Positions 1 to 18,072 of a stretch of 64,000 bases of DNA are shown here, in pieces. A model generated the notes under the pieces. The model was not told where the DNA came from. It saw only the letters and a program-made list of their open reading frames with translations, and searched no databases. Every line of letters begins with the position of its first letter. Positions within the stretch are counted from its first letter, which is position 1. This stretch comes from Varanus komodoensis (lineage: Eukaryota > Chordata > Lepidosauria > Squamata > Varanidae), in the NCBI RefSeq assembly GCF_004798865.1, contig NW_025336598.1, forward strand, positions 24,273,965 through 24,337,964, in the 5' to 3' direction. A program made the position numbers and the translations under genes.

Positions 1-6628
<6,628 letters not shown>

Positions 6629-6737
6629 GAACTGACTCAGCCAGTCTTGATGGAAAATCTGCTGTTGTTTTAGGGATGACTACTGGTTGTTATAATTTTA
6701 TTCAGTACTACAACAAGGGTAGTAGGAATATTGCAGT

Positions 6738-6740
<3 letters not shown>

Positions 6741-6772
<32 letters not shown>
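6741..6772 (+). repeat. (TC)n microsatellite in KIT 3' UTR
   Basis: About 16 uninterrupted TC units, followed by a C- and T-rich stretch to about 6800. It lies about 115 bp after the stop codon and is likely length-variable. Confidence 0.95.
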
Positions 6773-6776
<4 letters not shown>

Positions 6777-7472
6777 CCTCTTTCCTCTCTCTTTTTTTTG
6801 ATCACATACTGTTTGAAACAAAAGTAGACTGCCCATACAGTTACAGCATTGCTACCCTGTTTGCTAGAATCTGTGTATAGTTGCCGTGTTATATACATGT
6901 GTAGTGTAGAAGCAGATTTGGGAGTGGGAAGAAACATTTAAAAACTTGCATATGGAATCTTTTAAAAACCCCACCAGATATGGAGGGTTCTGACTCTAGG
7001 AAGTTGATGTTCATGTTTGAAAATGAATAAATACAAATATCAGTACCAATTTCAATTACTTCCCAAACTTGGAAATGCTAAAAATGGAAGCAAAAAGCAA
7101 CATTTCCAATCCAAGCGCAGAAGGATACAGAAAGACTGAATCATAGCTGAGCATACATACTAAAACTGGGTCATCCTTTAGAACAGAGTAGGCAGAACTG
7201 GATCTTCTCATCAGTCCTAGCCAGCACAGCCCAAGGTCAAAGCATTTGAATTGGACAGCTCCTGGATGCCCATGGATTCTCCACCCCTGCTGTAGGTCAT
7301 TGGAGATTATGACAGCTCCCATTTTGTAAGTCTCTCATTCCTGTTCCTCCTCTTCCATTCCAGTCTGAACATATGTAAAAGTGTGGGAAGGGCAGGAGAC
7401 CGGAGACAATTTCTGTGCTTGCTTGCTTATATGTGTAGGTTCCTATTCGTACATACATAGCAGTATTTTGTA

Positions 7473-7480
7473 ATGTAGCA
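7473..7480 (+). promoter_or_regulatory. miR-221/222 seed match (8-mer) in KIT 3' UTR
   Basis: ATGTAGCA is the complement of miR-221/222 nucleotides 2-8 plus an A opposite position 1, so a full 8-mer site. KIT repression by miR-221/222 is established in human haematopoietic and endothelial cells. The site lies about 850 nt after the stop. Function here is inferred. Confidence 0.6.
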
Positions 7481-7907
7481 ATGGCTGTCCAGTGTGTTAT
7501 TTTTATCCCATTATCCTTGGATCAGAAAGTGAGTCGGTGCATCCTTTTCCCACAGCATGTACTGGGAAGAAAAAGTACACTGCTGTGTGGCTATTTCCAA
7601 ATTAGCAAAATGTTACACCTCCATCTACTATTGTAGACGTGAGTGTAATGTATCATATCTAATTAGCTGCCAGGTTTGGTGAAAGATGTTTCATTTCAAA
7701 ACAGGCTCTTTTATGCTCTTGTGGTTTGAAGAGAGAGTAGACAGAATGTTAATGGTATGAGGTATTTAAGGAGAGGGGTTTATTTTTCTTTTCCTCTTTC
7801 TTTTCCTTTTTTTGGGGTGGTGGTGGTATGTAAAACAGATGTTTTTCTTATTTTCCCCAAAGCATCATTTGGGTGTATTTTTTTTACACCTTTTAATATT
7901 TGCTGCA

Positions 7908-7913
7908 AATAAA
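7908..7913 (+). terminator. Possible proximal KIT poly(A) signal
   Basis: AATAAA in CAAATAAAACCTGTG, followed about 20-45 bp later by a T-rich stretch and TGTGTATG. Use would give a 3' UTR of about 1.3 kb. Another AATAAA at 7026-7031 has a weaker context. Confidence 0.4.
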
Positions 7914-9475
7914 ACCTGTGCAGTCATAAGGAAGGGTTTTTTTCCTTCTGCAACACTGTGTATGAGATGGCAACATTAATAAGAAAAGCAACTTATTTGA
8001 TATTTGTGAATTTTCATTGTAGAGTGAAATGGAGTATTTAGCAGACAGGCAGAGTAAGGAATGATGTATCTATAATTCTGCTTGATGCAAAAATTGTTCT
8101 TGCTGGCCCTGACCACCAAATACTGCTTAACCTTTTAAAAAGGCTCTTTGATTTTCTAAAAGTCCTGTTTTCCTTAAATCAGCAAAAATCTAGAGAAAGG
8201 CATTAGGTGTTAGACCAGTTCTGAAGAATGTTCTTATTTACAGCACACCAGCCTCTTCTGTTGGATTCATATTTCCCTTTTTGAATTAACTATTCACTCT
8301 TATGCAATGTTTTTAAAGGAGCAGTTCCCTGGCCCCTAGATATTGTCTGGGGTGCCATGTGATTGTTCAGATTACCATTTCCAAGAATGGAGAGGGTGCT
8401 CTGACCTCATAGCTGGGAATCCAAGCTCTGATTCCTCCCTGGCCTCTTGCAGATGCCAAAAAAGAAGCATGCTATCTGTTCTTTAAGGTCGGGAAAGCAA
8501 TCTCAGAGAGGGACTAACACTGTAGGTAAGTAGACCGAAGTGGCCAGGGTAGGATGTATCTTGAAGCTGCTTCCACTCTTCCAAAGCTGAGTAGAAGGAG
8601 CAGTGAGGTGAAGATCTGCTTTTTAAGATATTCTAGATGCTTACGGTTGTCTAGTGACTATTTTCCCAAATACAAAATAATTAACAATCCACTGCTGGTG
8701 CCCTCAATTTACACTGAACCCTACTAGTTTTTTCTGTGTATCTGATCTATGGTTGCATTTGCTCTCATGTTGCTTGGGGTTATAGTTAAGAAATTTGTTA
8801 GCCAGACTTCAAAAGGTAGGCACTTGCACAGAGGTTATTTACGCTGTTGCACCTTTCTAAAGTTTGTCAGGGTTTGTGCGGAGGGGATGGTTCACTGGTG
8901 GAGGGGATGAGCTCTACCAGAGTGGTGGCTTCCCATTCTCTTCTGTGAAGGGAAATGCTCCACAGATGACTCCAGATGTTCCCACTGCACTTGCAGGTGA
9001 TCTCACTCTTTTGAGACTGGGGACGCTTCTGGATGCCCAGAGAGTTACATCTAGATCAACTCCTGTGTGTGTGCTGGAGCCACCAGATGGTGTTCACTTG
9101 ATAGCCCTCTTTTCACCGTTGGTCCAGCCTGGACGAGGCTTGTAACAAAACTAGAGCAGGGAGCAGGACTGTGCAGGCCTGGACTTTCATACATTCAGTA
9201 GAAGGTGCGAAAGGAGCTCTATACATATGCAGCTCTTCATGTCCACATGCAGTGGGAAACCTTTTTTATGAGGTAGAAGGTTTCACTTGCATAGAAGAGC
9301 CCATGAGCTGATGTGCATACAGCTGTACATATGTGAAGTTACTTCATACTTTCCATGGAAATCATGGGAACTGAAGGAAACAATCCCTTTCCTCTCGCTG
9401 CGCATTCAAAGTATGGAGCTACGGAAGGGGAGAACAGGGCTTGTGTCATGCATTACACCCTCCCTCTACTTCTTA

Positions 9476-9876
9476 GGGCCAAACTACACATTACACTAAT
9501 CCCACAGCATGCAGTGAGACCTGCTTTGCTTTTTGCTGTCACATAAACATGTGTATCCCCAATATGGACAGGACTGTAACCCCCCCTGGAGGGATGGTTA
9601 ACCCTCTTGCTCCTCCCTCAGTGTTTCCTAGGATTCCCCTCTCCTTGGAGGGTTAAAGGGGGGGGCAGCCTCCTTCATACCAATTTAGACTCCCCACTCC
9701 TTTACTTTTAACACACATCCCATGGAAGGCGATTTCATAGGAAAATGGGTGAGGGAATACATTTAACTCTCCCACCAGCATACTATGGTTCCAGTCTGAA
9801 CTGGGTCCATGGATGCCTACATAAAAAAGAAGCTCCAGCTACAGGCTAAAAATAGTGTAATGTGTAGTTTGATTCT
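9476..9876. mobile_element. MITE with long terminal inverted repeats inside the probable KIT 3' UTR
   Basis: The left end has CAAACTACACATTACACTA at 9480-9498 and the right end has its exact reverse complement at 9853-9871, a 19-bp perfect match. The roughly 400-bp element has no coding sequence. The interior includes runs of G and C near 9580-9665. Superfamily not determined. It lies between the proximal and distal poly(A) candidates. Confidence 0.65.
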
Positions 9877-10165
9877 TCTATAATTAAAAAAAACAAACAA
9901 ACCTTTTGGCTTACATAGCTGTTTTGGGCAAATTCATAATAATTGTAAACACTGTGGTACTTTATTGGCACGGATGAAAGATTTTTTTCCTTTAATATAC
10001 TCAAAAGTTATATTTTTATAATTTTGTTTTTGTTGAGAACATACTTATGCAACAGCTCGATATTTTCAGATTTGTTTTATTGTTCAAATTGTTTCATGTA
10101 AATGCTGAAATTTAGCAATAATGTCTTCTCAGCTCCTTTAGGTTCTTGAGTCTAAAATATTTTTC

Positions 10166-10188
10166 TATATATATATATATATATATAT
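10166..10188. repeat. (TA)n microsatellite
   Basis: About 11 TA units, 60 bp before the distal KIT poly(A) signal. Confidence 0.9.
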
Positions 10189-10248
10189 GCACAGCAACTG
10201 TATGTATAAATATCTGAATGTTTGGCAGATGTATTGTTGAAGAGTTTA

Positions 10249-10254
10249 AATAAA
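10249..10254 (+). terminator. Probable distal KIT poly(A) signal
   Basis: AATAAA in TTTAAATAAAAATG, followed 30-60 bp on by the GT-rich run TTGTAGGTCTTGCTGTGTTG, a good downstream element. A Pumilio-type UGUAAAUA word sits at 10258-10265. I favour this as the main gene end, but the proximal site could also be used. Confidence 0.55.
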
Positions 10255-10275
10255 AATGTAAATAATATACATTCA

Positions 10276-12039
10276 TTAATTTGTAGGTCTTGCTGTGTTG
10301 TACTTTATGAGTCATATATCTGATGAAATCAAAGTCTCAAGTCATCTATTCCCTGGGAACAGCATTAAATTGATCTAGTTGGAGAACGTTATAAATTGTA
10401 TCTTCACCATCATTCAGAACAAACAGCTCTTTATGACTTAAACATTTTGATAGTTTCAGTCATGTCAGACACAAGTGGGCTTATACTGGACAGTATCAGT
10501 TATATTACAGTCAACTTCTTCATCACCCTTGATGTATTTTGGACCCCTGAGGGTCTTCTGCCTCCCTTCATACAGATAAACACATAATTATTAAGCCTAA
10601 TTTTCCTTGAAGATTGTGCACAATCAAACACAAGTTAAGCCCTTTGAAGTCCCATTAATTCCAATGGGAGAGATGTCAGTGCATCCTTAATTCTCACATT
10701 GACTGGCTTTGCACAACATGACAAGCAACTGTTGATTGTCATCAGTGATGGTTTGTCGTGTCCAAACCCAGTCATGGTGATTTACCAGAAACAACAACAG
10801 GGTGATTGGATCGAGGAAAACACTTCAGCTTAGAAAACATCTCATGGTAATTACCCAGCTTAGCGAGAATCTTTTACCCCGAGTTTTAAAGAGATAGTCT
10901 TACAAGGAAACATTGAAAATTCGAAAACAAAAAGCTGCCATCTGCTAATTTAGATGCCAATTAATATCGCTATCACATTGGTTGTTATTACAAGCAATCA
11001 ATTATTACCATTAATTTAACTTACTTAATAGTAATCTGCTAGAATTAGGTCAAACCACTTAACAGAGTATGTCAGTTACATGTCATGTTTAAAGTGAAAA
11101 GGGGAAAGACTAAGACATCCGGCCTTTAAATACATTGTTGAAAGAGACAGAAGGCATAAAATTAGAAGATTAGTAACCATGAGACAGGCTAAACAGGCCT
11201 GAGAAGAGAACCATCTAACAACATATATGATTACTCCTACATCTTTGCATTTCTGTTTCATTTATTTCTTTGCCAACACATTGCTCTTGTTGGACATGAC
11301 TTTTTACTTAGGTTAAACCTGGGCACTTCATACAATTTGAAGGTCTGTGGAACAACATGGTCATCTTCAAATACAGTGATTACCAATGCTCACTTGTATG
11401 CTTATAATAAATATGATACATTTTTCTACCTGGAAATACTGCATGGGGATACTTAGCACAATTCTGTGGATCTTCTGTGTGAGTGCTACAAAATGAGCTT
11501 TTCTTTGGCATCAATTGTTACATCAGAAAGACTTCTCTTGGTCTCTTAATTACAACAGTTTAGTCAGCTCCGAAAGTCCATAACTAAATTCAATGGTAAC
11601 TTCTGGATCTGTAATGAGAATGTCCATTTCCTTTCCCTCCCCTGCAGCTCACAAGCCCTCAAAATTATTTTGTGGTGCTTCCAAATTCTCTGAAACAGAT
11701 TAGGTGGGAGCTGCAGAGGAGCAGGGGACAATTCCACTGGTAGGATACAACCAAGCAATGTCATGGTTTAATGGAAACTCTGATTATAGTCCTCCAGGCG
11801 ATTTGATATACAGCTTCCATAATCCCTGTCCATTGGCCATGTTGACTGGGATTGATGAGAGTTCTATTCCAAACCACTGGGAGTTACCAGGTTTGTGTGC
11901 CCTTGTGTCATGGTGAAAATAGAATGCCATTTGCAGTGGAATTCAAGCATGACATATTCTAGAATTGCTCAAATTAGCATAGCTGTATACCGCAGACTGG
12001 CTAGAGACTCTGCTCCCCGAGACCGATGAGGAGGGGATG
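10276..12039. other. Intergenic, no gene seen
   Basis: Largely unrecognised AT-rich sequence. It holds a decayed 'ttgtctgaacc' type MITE remnant near 10702-10775 and a decayed copy of the 'actacaactccc' MITE near 11790-11900. No exon-like or long open stretch stands out. Confidence 0.6.
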
Positions 12040-14740
12040 TGACTGTTGGGGAAGTGGACTGCTGCACATTTAAGATCTGCTGGAAGCAACCTCTGCTGCA
12101 GTCTGTTTCCTCCACCACCCCTCTCGGACCTTTCACTTGTACTTCCTCACCTGGTAGTGTTTGGGTGATCTCTGTGTTTCAGGGATCTAACTCTTCTAAC
12201 TTTGCTGTTGCTGTCATCTTTGCAGACATCACTACCAGCACAGCTCTGGTCACTTCTTTCCCAGTCATCAGAGTGCACTGCTGTGCATTCAGATGTCTTG
12301 CCTGTCATTGGGTTGAAGATCCTGTGTCCTTGCTTCTTAGAGTATATCGGCTGGTAGTGCCTTCTTCAGCTCTGCAGTCCAATTTGAATCTCCTCTCTCT
12401 TGCACAGATGTGGATTTGGGTCTCCTCTCTCGGATGTGTGCATAGACCTGGCTCCCATACCCGCCCCCCCCAGGTGCTCTATGTTTGACTGCCATTCTTG
12501 CCATAACCCATAGGGAGCTTTGCCAGTGCCCTTGGCTGACGTTCTATTTTGTAAATTGAAACTCATTACAGCTCCTCCCCATGTTTGTCAGGAAATTCGG
12601 CATCCAGCAGCCTACACCAGACCATGTCCATTAATGAGCGATGCTTTCTTTCATCAGCCCCATTTCAATCTGAGATATATGCAAGTATAAATTTATGTGG
12701 TATTCACCGCTCTCTCAAATATGTTTGTATGTGTAATACAACATGCACTCACCACCACTGTCACTTTGGAAATATTCCCACTCTTGTAGCTTCCTGCTCA
12801 GTCTGTTAGCCACATGGACAACATACTCTTTCTGCAAATGTGCAGTTTAGGGCTTCTCTGTTAGCAGGCAGGTCACTCAGTATCTGGCAAAGTCATCCAT
12901 AAAAGAAGTGTCTATTCCTCCTGTGGATGCGACCATGGAGACCTGTATGAATCAACTTGAGAGGTTTGCTTAAGTGTCTTTGACTTTGCTGAGGAATTAG
13001 AAGCCTGGTTCTCTTCTTTCATGCATATCACACATATATGATTATACTTAACACACTCTTTTATATCGATGTTTCTTACCAAGTCCTTTCCCTTCAGCTC
13101 CAGAGTCATCCATGTCATGATGTGCCAACTGTCTGCGCCACAGCGTGGAGCAATTCTCAGTTGTGCATTGACAATACTAGCCTATTCTTCCTGGCAGTCT
13201 AGTTCAGAGACTTCATGCTTCTTGAAACCTCTGGCGTTTAGCTGACCTTCAAAGGAAACTTTACAGCCTTTCTTGTTAAAGCAAACCTCAGAGCCTTTTC
13301 TCATCAGTGTGGATACACTCAGCTGATTTGTCTTTAGCTGGGAATGGATTGCCCTTTCTCTGCTGCAACATCATTGCACGAATTCTCATTCCTGCATCGT
13401 AGGGATACCTTTCGTTTCCTTTAATGGCAACAGGATTTCCATCAGCTACATGCAGGCTTCCATTTGCATCTGGGTTAGTTCATGGATTAAAGTCGCACCT
13501 GCAGACATTGTGAAGATGCCTCACCATAACAATCAGCTGTACAACTTAGATACTTCTTGTTTGGGTTACCTTAAACATTTTATAACCTCTCTTTTTATGC
13601 TGATTATAATCCCATTGGCTTTGTGGTCCCTGGGAGAGTTAAAATTGCTCCGCCATCCTCTCTGTAGGTGGCCCTTTTGGTTGCATTTAAAGCATATGGG
13701 TGGCTCCATCACACTGGGGCAAAAAAATCTCAACTTCAAGTATAGGTTGATGGGATCTGAGCTAGGAGTGACTGATCAAGAAGGATTCTTGGGTTTGGGG
13801 TGGCCAGCCTGATGAAAAGTAATTGGAATTAGGAAAGGGCTTGAACATAAAACTGCCAAAATCATGCTCCCCTTACACAAAACTTTGGTGTGACTGCACT
13901 TAGAATTCGGTGTACAGTTCTGGTCACTGTACCTGAAGAAGGCTATTATTGAGTTGAAAAAATGTGCAGAGAAGGGCAGCTAAAATGATATAGTGGTTGG
14001 AAAAATCCCTTATGCGAAAGTGTTACAACTACTGGAAATATTCAGCTTAAAAAGGGTGAGAGGAGACATGAAAATGGTGCTTAAAATTATGCATGGTGTG
14101 GAGACAAATACATTTTTCTTAGAACATGGGGTCACCCCATGAAACTGATTGGTGGAGATTCAGTACAGATAAAAAGAAATACCACTTCACCTAGTGCATA
14201 GTTAAACTATGGAATTCACTGCCACTGGAAGTACTGAAGACCATCAATTTAGAAGGCTTTAAAGGGGGATTTGACAAATTCATGGAGGAGAAGGCTATCA
14301 ATGGCTACTAGTCTTGTTGGCTATGTGCTAACTCCTTTATCAGAGCAGTAGGTCTGAGAAAACCAGTTGCTGAGGAGCTTGGACAGGCAGAATGCCTATG
14401 ACCCAACCTGCTTGAGGGATCCTGTGGACAGCTGGTTCACCACTGTACAAACACAGTGCTGGACTGATAGACCATTGGTCTGATCCAGCATGGCTTTTTT
14501 ATGCTCTTATCTTCTTTATGTCTGCTTCTTTGCCCTGGTTGGCTTGAGATGCAATCTCATAATCAAGTAAGCAGTGTGCAAATACATGACTTGCCTTTAC
14601 ATCTTTGGTGACCCATCTCTCAATGGCTTCTTCTCCTGTTCTTGGTCACTCATCAAGCAGTGCTTAAAGTGTTCCATCCACCTTGAGTTGGTTTCTCTAC
14701 CTGAAACACCATAAATAATAGCCCAGTTTATTTCATTTGG
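12040..14740 (-). mobile_element. Ty1/copia-like retrotransposon fossil (gag to integrase parts)
   Basis: Read on the - strand, parts appear in copia order. A gag-like stretch lies near 14.7-14.5 kb. A CCHC-type zinc-knuckle-like motif (CFKCNQKGH) lies near 13.69 kb. A protease-to-integrase linker with VCFNKKGCKV lies near 13.28 kb. An integrase part follows at about 13.15-12.35 kb with YLQNRT, and a linker runs on to about 12.04 kb. These match the Ty1/copia pattern rather than Ty3, where integrase follows reverse transcriptase. No reverse transcriptase part or 3' LTR was recognised. The element is badly broken, with well over ten breaks, and a CR1 LINE is inserted in it, so it looks old. 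Ty1/copia is uncommon in tetrapods. Confidence 0.7.
13830..14512 (+). mobile_element. CR1-type LINE, 3' end of ORF2 and 3' tail
   Basis: The + strand carries decayed CR1/L2-type ORF2 C-terminal words: VQFWS, LKRVRGDMKMV and LWNSLPLEVLKT. The non-coding 3' end includes GGACTGATAGACCATTGGTC and a terminal TTTTTTATGCTCTTATC typical of this group. Several stops and frame changes interrupt the reading, so it is long dead. It sits within a - strand Ty1/copia fossil. Confidence 0.7.
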
Positions 14741-15329
14741 GAATCACTGTTCACTTATTTTCAGTCATGATTCCAATAATAATAATTTTAAATTATCAAG
14801 GCTCATTTTGCTACATTTGTGGCTTCAGCCATTAACTTGCTGCTTGTTCAATCTTTAATTATTTAAAGAAGAAACACATTCTTCCTGTGTCCATAACCCA
14901 ATGTTGAAAAGTCTGTTGTGATTTATGCTAGAATTGCTTTACATAAAAAATCATGGTAGTAATTGAGGGAATAACCAGTTTGGGAGAAGTTCAAATCAAC
15001 TTATTTTATTAGCACTTTTATGCACATCATCCAACAAGGCTATCTAATACTGTTGATTTACAAGTACCTCATACAGCTAAGTGTATGACTGTAATTAATT
15101 GAAGGCATGGCATATGATTACTTGGTTTCTTCAGGAAGAGAGGGAGTGAAAGGAATAGAAGAAAAAAACTAATCAAGATACAGGACCATATGGAAGATGA
15201 ATAAAACAAGAGATTGTTAATGCAGCATATTCTGTATGGTCCCTACTGTCTGGAAGTATGTGGAATTTTCTGTATTATTCAACAAGAGAAATATGGGCTA
15301 TTTCCCTAGCCCAAAGGCCTCTACAGAAA
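14741..15329. other. Unassigned stretch between two copia-like pieces
   Basis: AT-rich, with no recognised coding part or repeat. It could be decayed element interior or host DNA. Confidence 0.5.
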
Positions 15330-15727
15330 TTTCAGGCTCCCACCAACCTGCTACCAAGTTCATTTTGTTTTACCTTGATGGCTCTGGTAAGGTCTCTGTT
15401 TTGTAGTTCCAGAATTACCTTGTTATGGCTGTGTCCCAAATGCTTGTGCCACGACTCCAGGTCTTCTGCAGGTGTGTTTGCTCTGGCCATGTGCACTCAT
15501 CCACCTGCAGAATTCTTACTTCATGCATTTGGTCATCTGAAAGGCTTAACTCATACACACCATGCTTTTTGTTGGCAATTGTTGGCAATTGCATAGATTT
15601 GCATAGATACAAAGTCAAAATAACTATAAAGTCATGCCAAAAAACAATTCACTTAAATTTTCAATCCAAGAAAATTTTCTTTCTCTTAATCTGAAAAACT
15701 AAAGAATGTCAGAATCAAATGCACGCC

Positions 15728-15741
15728 CTGGGCCCATAACC
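15728..15741 (-). other. Primer binding site matching the initiator tRNA-Met anticodon arm
   Basis: On the + strand CTGGGCCCATAACC is identical to the anticodon stem-loop of vertebrate initiator tRNA-Met. The - strand is therefore complementary to that tRNA part. Copia-type elements are known to prime from an internal half of this tRNA. It abuts the LTR end with no spacer. Confidence 0.7.
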
Positions 15742-16157
15742 TGTAGGGGAACCTGTTGTGCATTTGGTTATATGCAAGTTCAGCAGAGGTAAGCATTTAA
15801 CAGTGGGTTTTTTTTGAAGAGGTTGCTGCTTGCCCCTGGATCTGTTAGAATCCAGACTGAGAGGCTCTTTAAGAAAAGGCTGAAAAGCTCATTTACTGAC
15901 AGACAATCCGTCTTTGACTTGCATGAAGCAGAGAGATGTTGGTATGTTCATGTAGAATATCTTAGTTGAGTGTTAGCTGATTAGCTTAGAAGAGGAAAGG
16001 AAACAGTAAAGCATGGGCTTCCTTTCTTGGGGGGCGGGGGAGTCATGTGACCTTTTGCCTGTCCAGGTGAGGTGGGAGGAGTGAAGGGACAGGAAGGCCT
16101 TAGGCTGAAACAGAGAATTTCTGAGGCCTACGAGAGTACCTCTAAGTGCCTCCTACA
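15742..16157 (-). repeat. Copia-like long terminal repeat (5' LTR of the - strand element)
   Basis: 416 bp bounded by TGTAGG on one side and CCTACA on the other, the TG...CA inverted ends expected of an LTR. The inner boundary abuts the primer binding site, which supports it. No second LTR copy was recognised in the window, so the LTR pair cannot be used for dating. Confidence 0.55.
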
Positions 16158-18072
16158 ATGGAATTCTTCATGGTGTTCCTGAGTGCATGGCTTAGACCAA
16201 GAATTTGTTTTCAATATTAAAAGTGGGCTTGCAACCCATTGACATAAAAAGCCTCTCTTGGTTCCCCCATTTCCAGTAAGTTTTCACCACTTCAGTAACT
16301 TCATTAAGACTGATAACATTATTTTGTTGTTGCTATTATTAGAAAGTTGGGAGTTGGTAACCTTTGCCAAGCTATTACGAATCCTCAGAGATCCACCAAG
16401 AGATCCCAGCCTCCTTCCTTGTGATACATCTACCCAGAACTCAGCCACCAAAACACTCACCACTCCAATCACACAATGCTCTCCTTACATATCTGCATAC
16501 TAAACTGCACATAAATTTCTATTCTTTACTTCCAAAGCTTGCCACGAATATGCCCCTCTTTCTTTCTGCCCTCATACTCCAATATATGTCTTCCCATGAC
16601 TTTTGCTTCTTCAGCCGAAAAGGTTTTCCGCCCCCTCAAGTGAACCTAACATTTGTCCCTTCTGCCTGGAAATCCTTCTTATAAGAGCAAGAGGCTGCTG
16701 CTACTTTATCATCCTACATCCTCAAAATTCCCCTTTTCTGTCAAGCCTTTGGCATAATCCCTTAGAGAACTGACTGGATATTTTCCGTCTGTTTATTCTC
16801 CCAAACATCTTTCTCTATTGCAAGGGTAGGAGACGTGTGACCTGCCAGGGGAAGTTCTGGAGCCCTCACCGCGTCTGTGCTCCTGCAGCACAGCTCCACC
16901 GCTGCTGTGCTACAGGATTACTGTGTTTCTTCAGGGAGGCCAGGCACATATGACTCCTCCATTGAGTCATAGCCCCTGTGCAATTCTTATGGCCAACAAA
17001 GCTACCTGTATGCCTCTTTTCCCATGGAATGCAGGTGCACAGCCACTTCTGGGGAGGGAGGGGGGAACTGTGGCAAAGGGTTGGTATCATCCCTGGAAAG
17101 TTCCAGGGAGGGGATTCCTGTATCCACCCCACAGCTCTCTGCATCTTGTGTGGCTTATGCACACACATACAGCCAGTATCTGTGGCTGGAGAATAAACCA
17201 GCTGGTCGGCTTATTTAGCTGCAAATCCCTTTACTGGCATGATTTGCTCTCCCTTCTTTCCTGCTCTCTACTTCCTGCTGCAATCTTTCTTCAGGAAGAA
17301 AAACTTCCAAGCAGTGGCTACTTTGAGAGGCTTGTTATCTACGGGGCCGAACCATCATATGTCCAGGCTCCAGCTTGTTTTGCTTAGAGGAAAAGAAGCT
17401 GACGCAAGTGACAAAAAATGTCTTCAGGAGGTGGAGTGTCCAAGAGATGAAAGTGCTACAGTTATAATCGATGCACATGACTATCATATGCATGGTGGGG
17501 CTAAAGCATGGCTGCTGTGGTTCAGAAAGTGATGTAAAAGGAAGAATTGTTCCAGAGATATTTCCAAGAAATGTGAATGGCCTTTCCACATAAATACACT
17601 GCCCTTGTTCATAAATGTGCATGCTCATCTATGAAATACATAGACATGTGTGACTCCCAGCTTTAGTGTTGGTAACTCAGCCAGTGTCTTTTTCCCCACT
17701 GCTTGCTACCTGTGCACCCTTCCTCATTCTGAGGAAATCAGTACTCATCCCATCACAAAACCTGCCGGTCCCCCTTAGTCCCGAGCATCTCTAAAGCTAC
17801 ACTCTGCAAAACCCCTAAAATCCATACTTTTCCTTCTCCAGCCATGCCTGCTATTCTGATTTTGCATTTAAAGGAAGAGGTGGGGATAAACTTGCTGCCT
17901 TGAATAGCCTTGTTTTGGGATGGGAGACTAGGCAGGCTTGTTGTATAGAGAGGATGTAAACCACAGCACTGGAAATAGGGAGAACACCACCCCTGAAGGG
18001 GAAACGCTTTAGGAAAGAAAATAGGGCATTCATTTAAAACTCACAACATGAAAAAGGAAGAATCACCAGCTG
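16158..18072. other. Intergenic, no gene seen
   Basis: Mixed sequence with open stretches of up to 154 codons (16923-17387, + strand). These show no domain, no splice context and no family resemblance. A patch near 17920-17940 faintly recalls a 5S-type SINE but is too weak to call. Confidence 0.5.

Larger units (their letters stand above)
6629..10275 (+). other. KIT: Probable KIT 3' untranslated region
   Basis: Begins after the KIT stop. The extent is inferred. There is a miR-221/222 8-mer at 7473-7480, possible poly(A) signals at 7026-7031 and 7908-7913, and a strong distal one at 10249-10254. If the distal signal is used the UTR is about 3.6 kb, longer than the human one as I recall it, partly because of a MITE at about 9.48-9.88 kb. 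AT-rich sequence from 9.95 to 10.26 kb has the look of a conserved UTR end. RNA data would be needed to fix the 3' end. Confidence 0.6.
15330..16157 (-). mobile_element. Second Ty1/copia-like fossil piece with LTR and primer binding site
   Basis: On the - strand an LTR is followed directly by an initiator-tRNA-Met-type primer binding site. About 100-400 bp further is a stretch resembling the copia pre-integrase domain, including ESWHKHLGHSHNK. The equivalent part also seems to occur near 13.13 kb, so this is probably a separate insertion rather than the start of the 12-14.7 kb fossil. It is broken and internally incomplete. A rearranged single element is the alternative. Confidence 0.6.

Noticed and set aside
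11180-11240. Possible 3' LTR end for the copia fossil (CTCCTACA)
   Set aside because: Only the last few bases resemble the LTR at 15742-16157. The sequence before it does not align.
12039-12488. 149-codon + strand open frame
   Set aside because: It lies antisense to the copia integrase part, which has recognisable motifs on the - strand.
16923-17387. 154-codon + strand open frame
   Set aside because: No domain, no family resemblance and low-complexity composition. Shorter overlapping frames are also open, as expected from local base composition.
17886-17960. Second 5S-like SINE (GGGATGGGAGAC)
   Set aside because: Only a short word matches. The rest of the 5S head and the SINE tail are missing.
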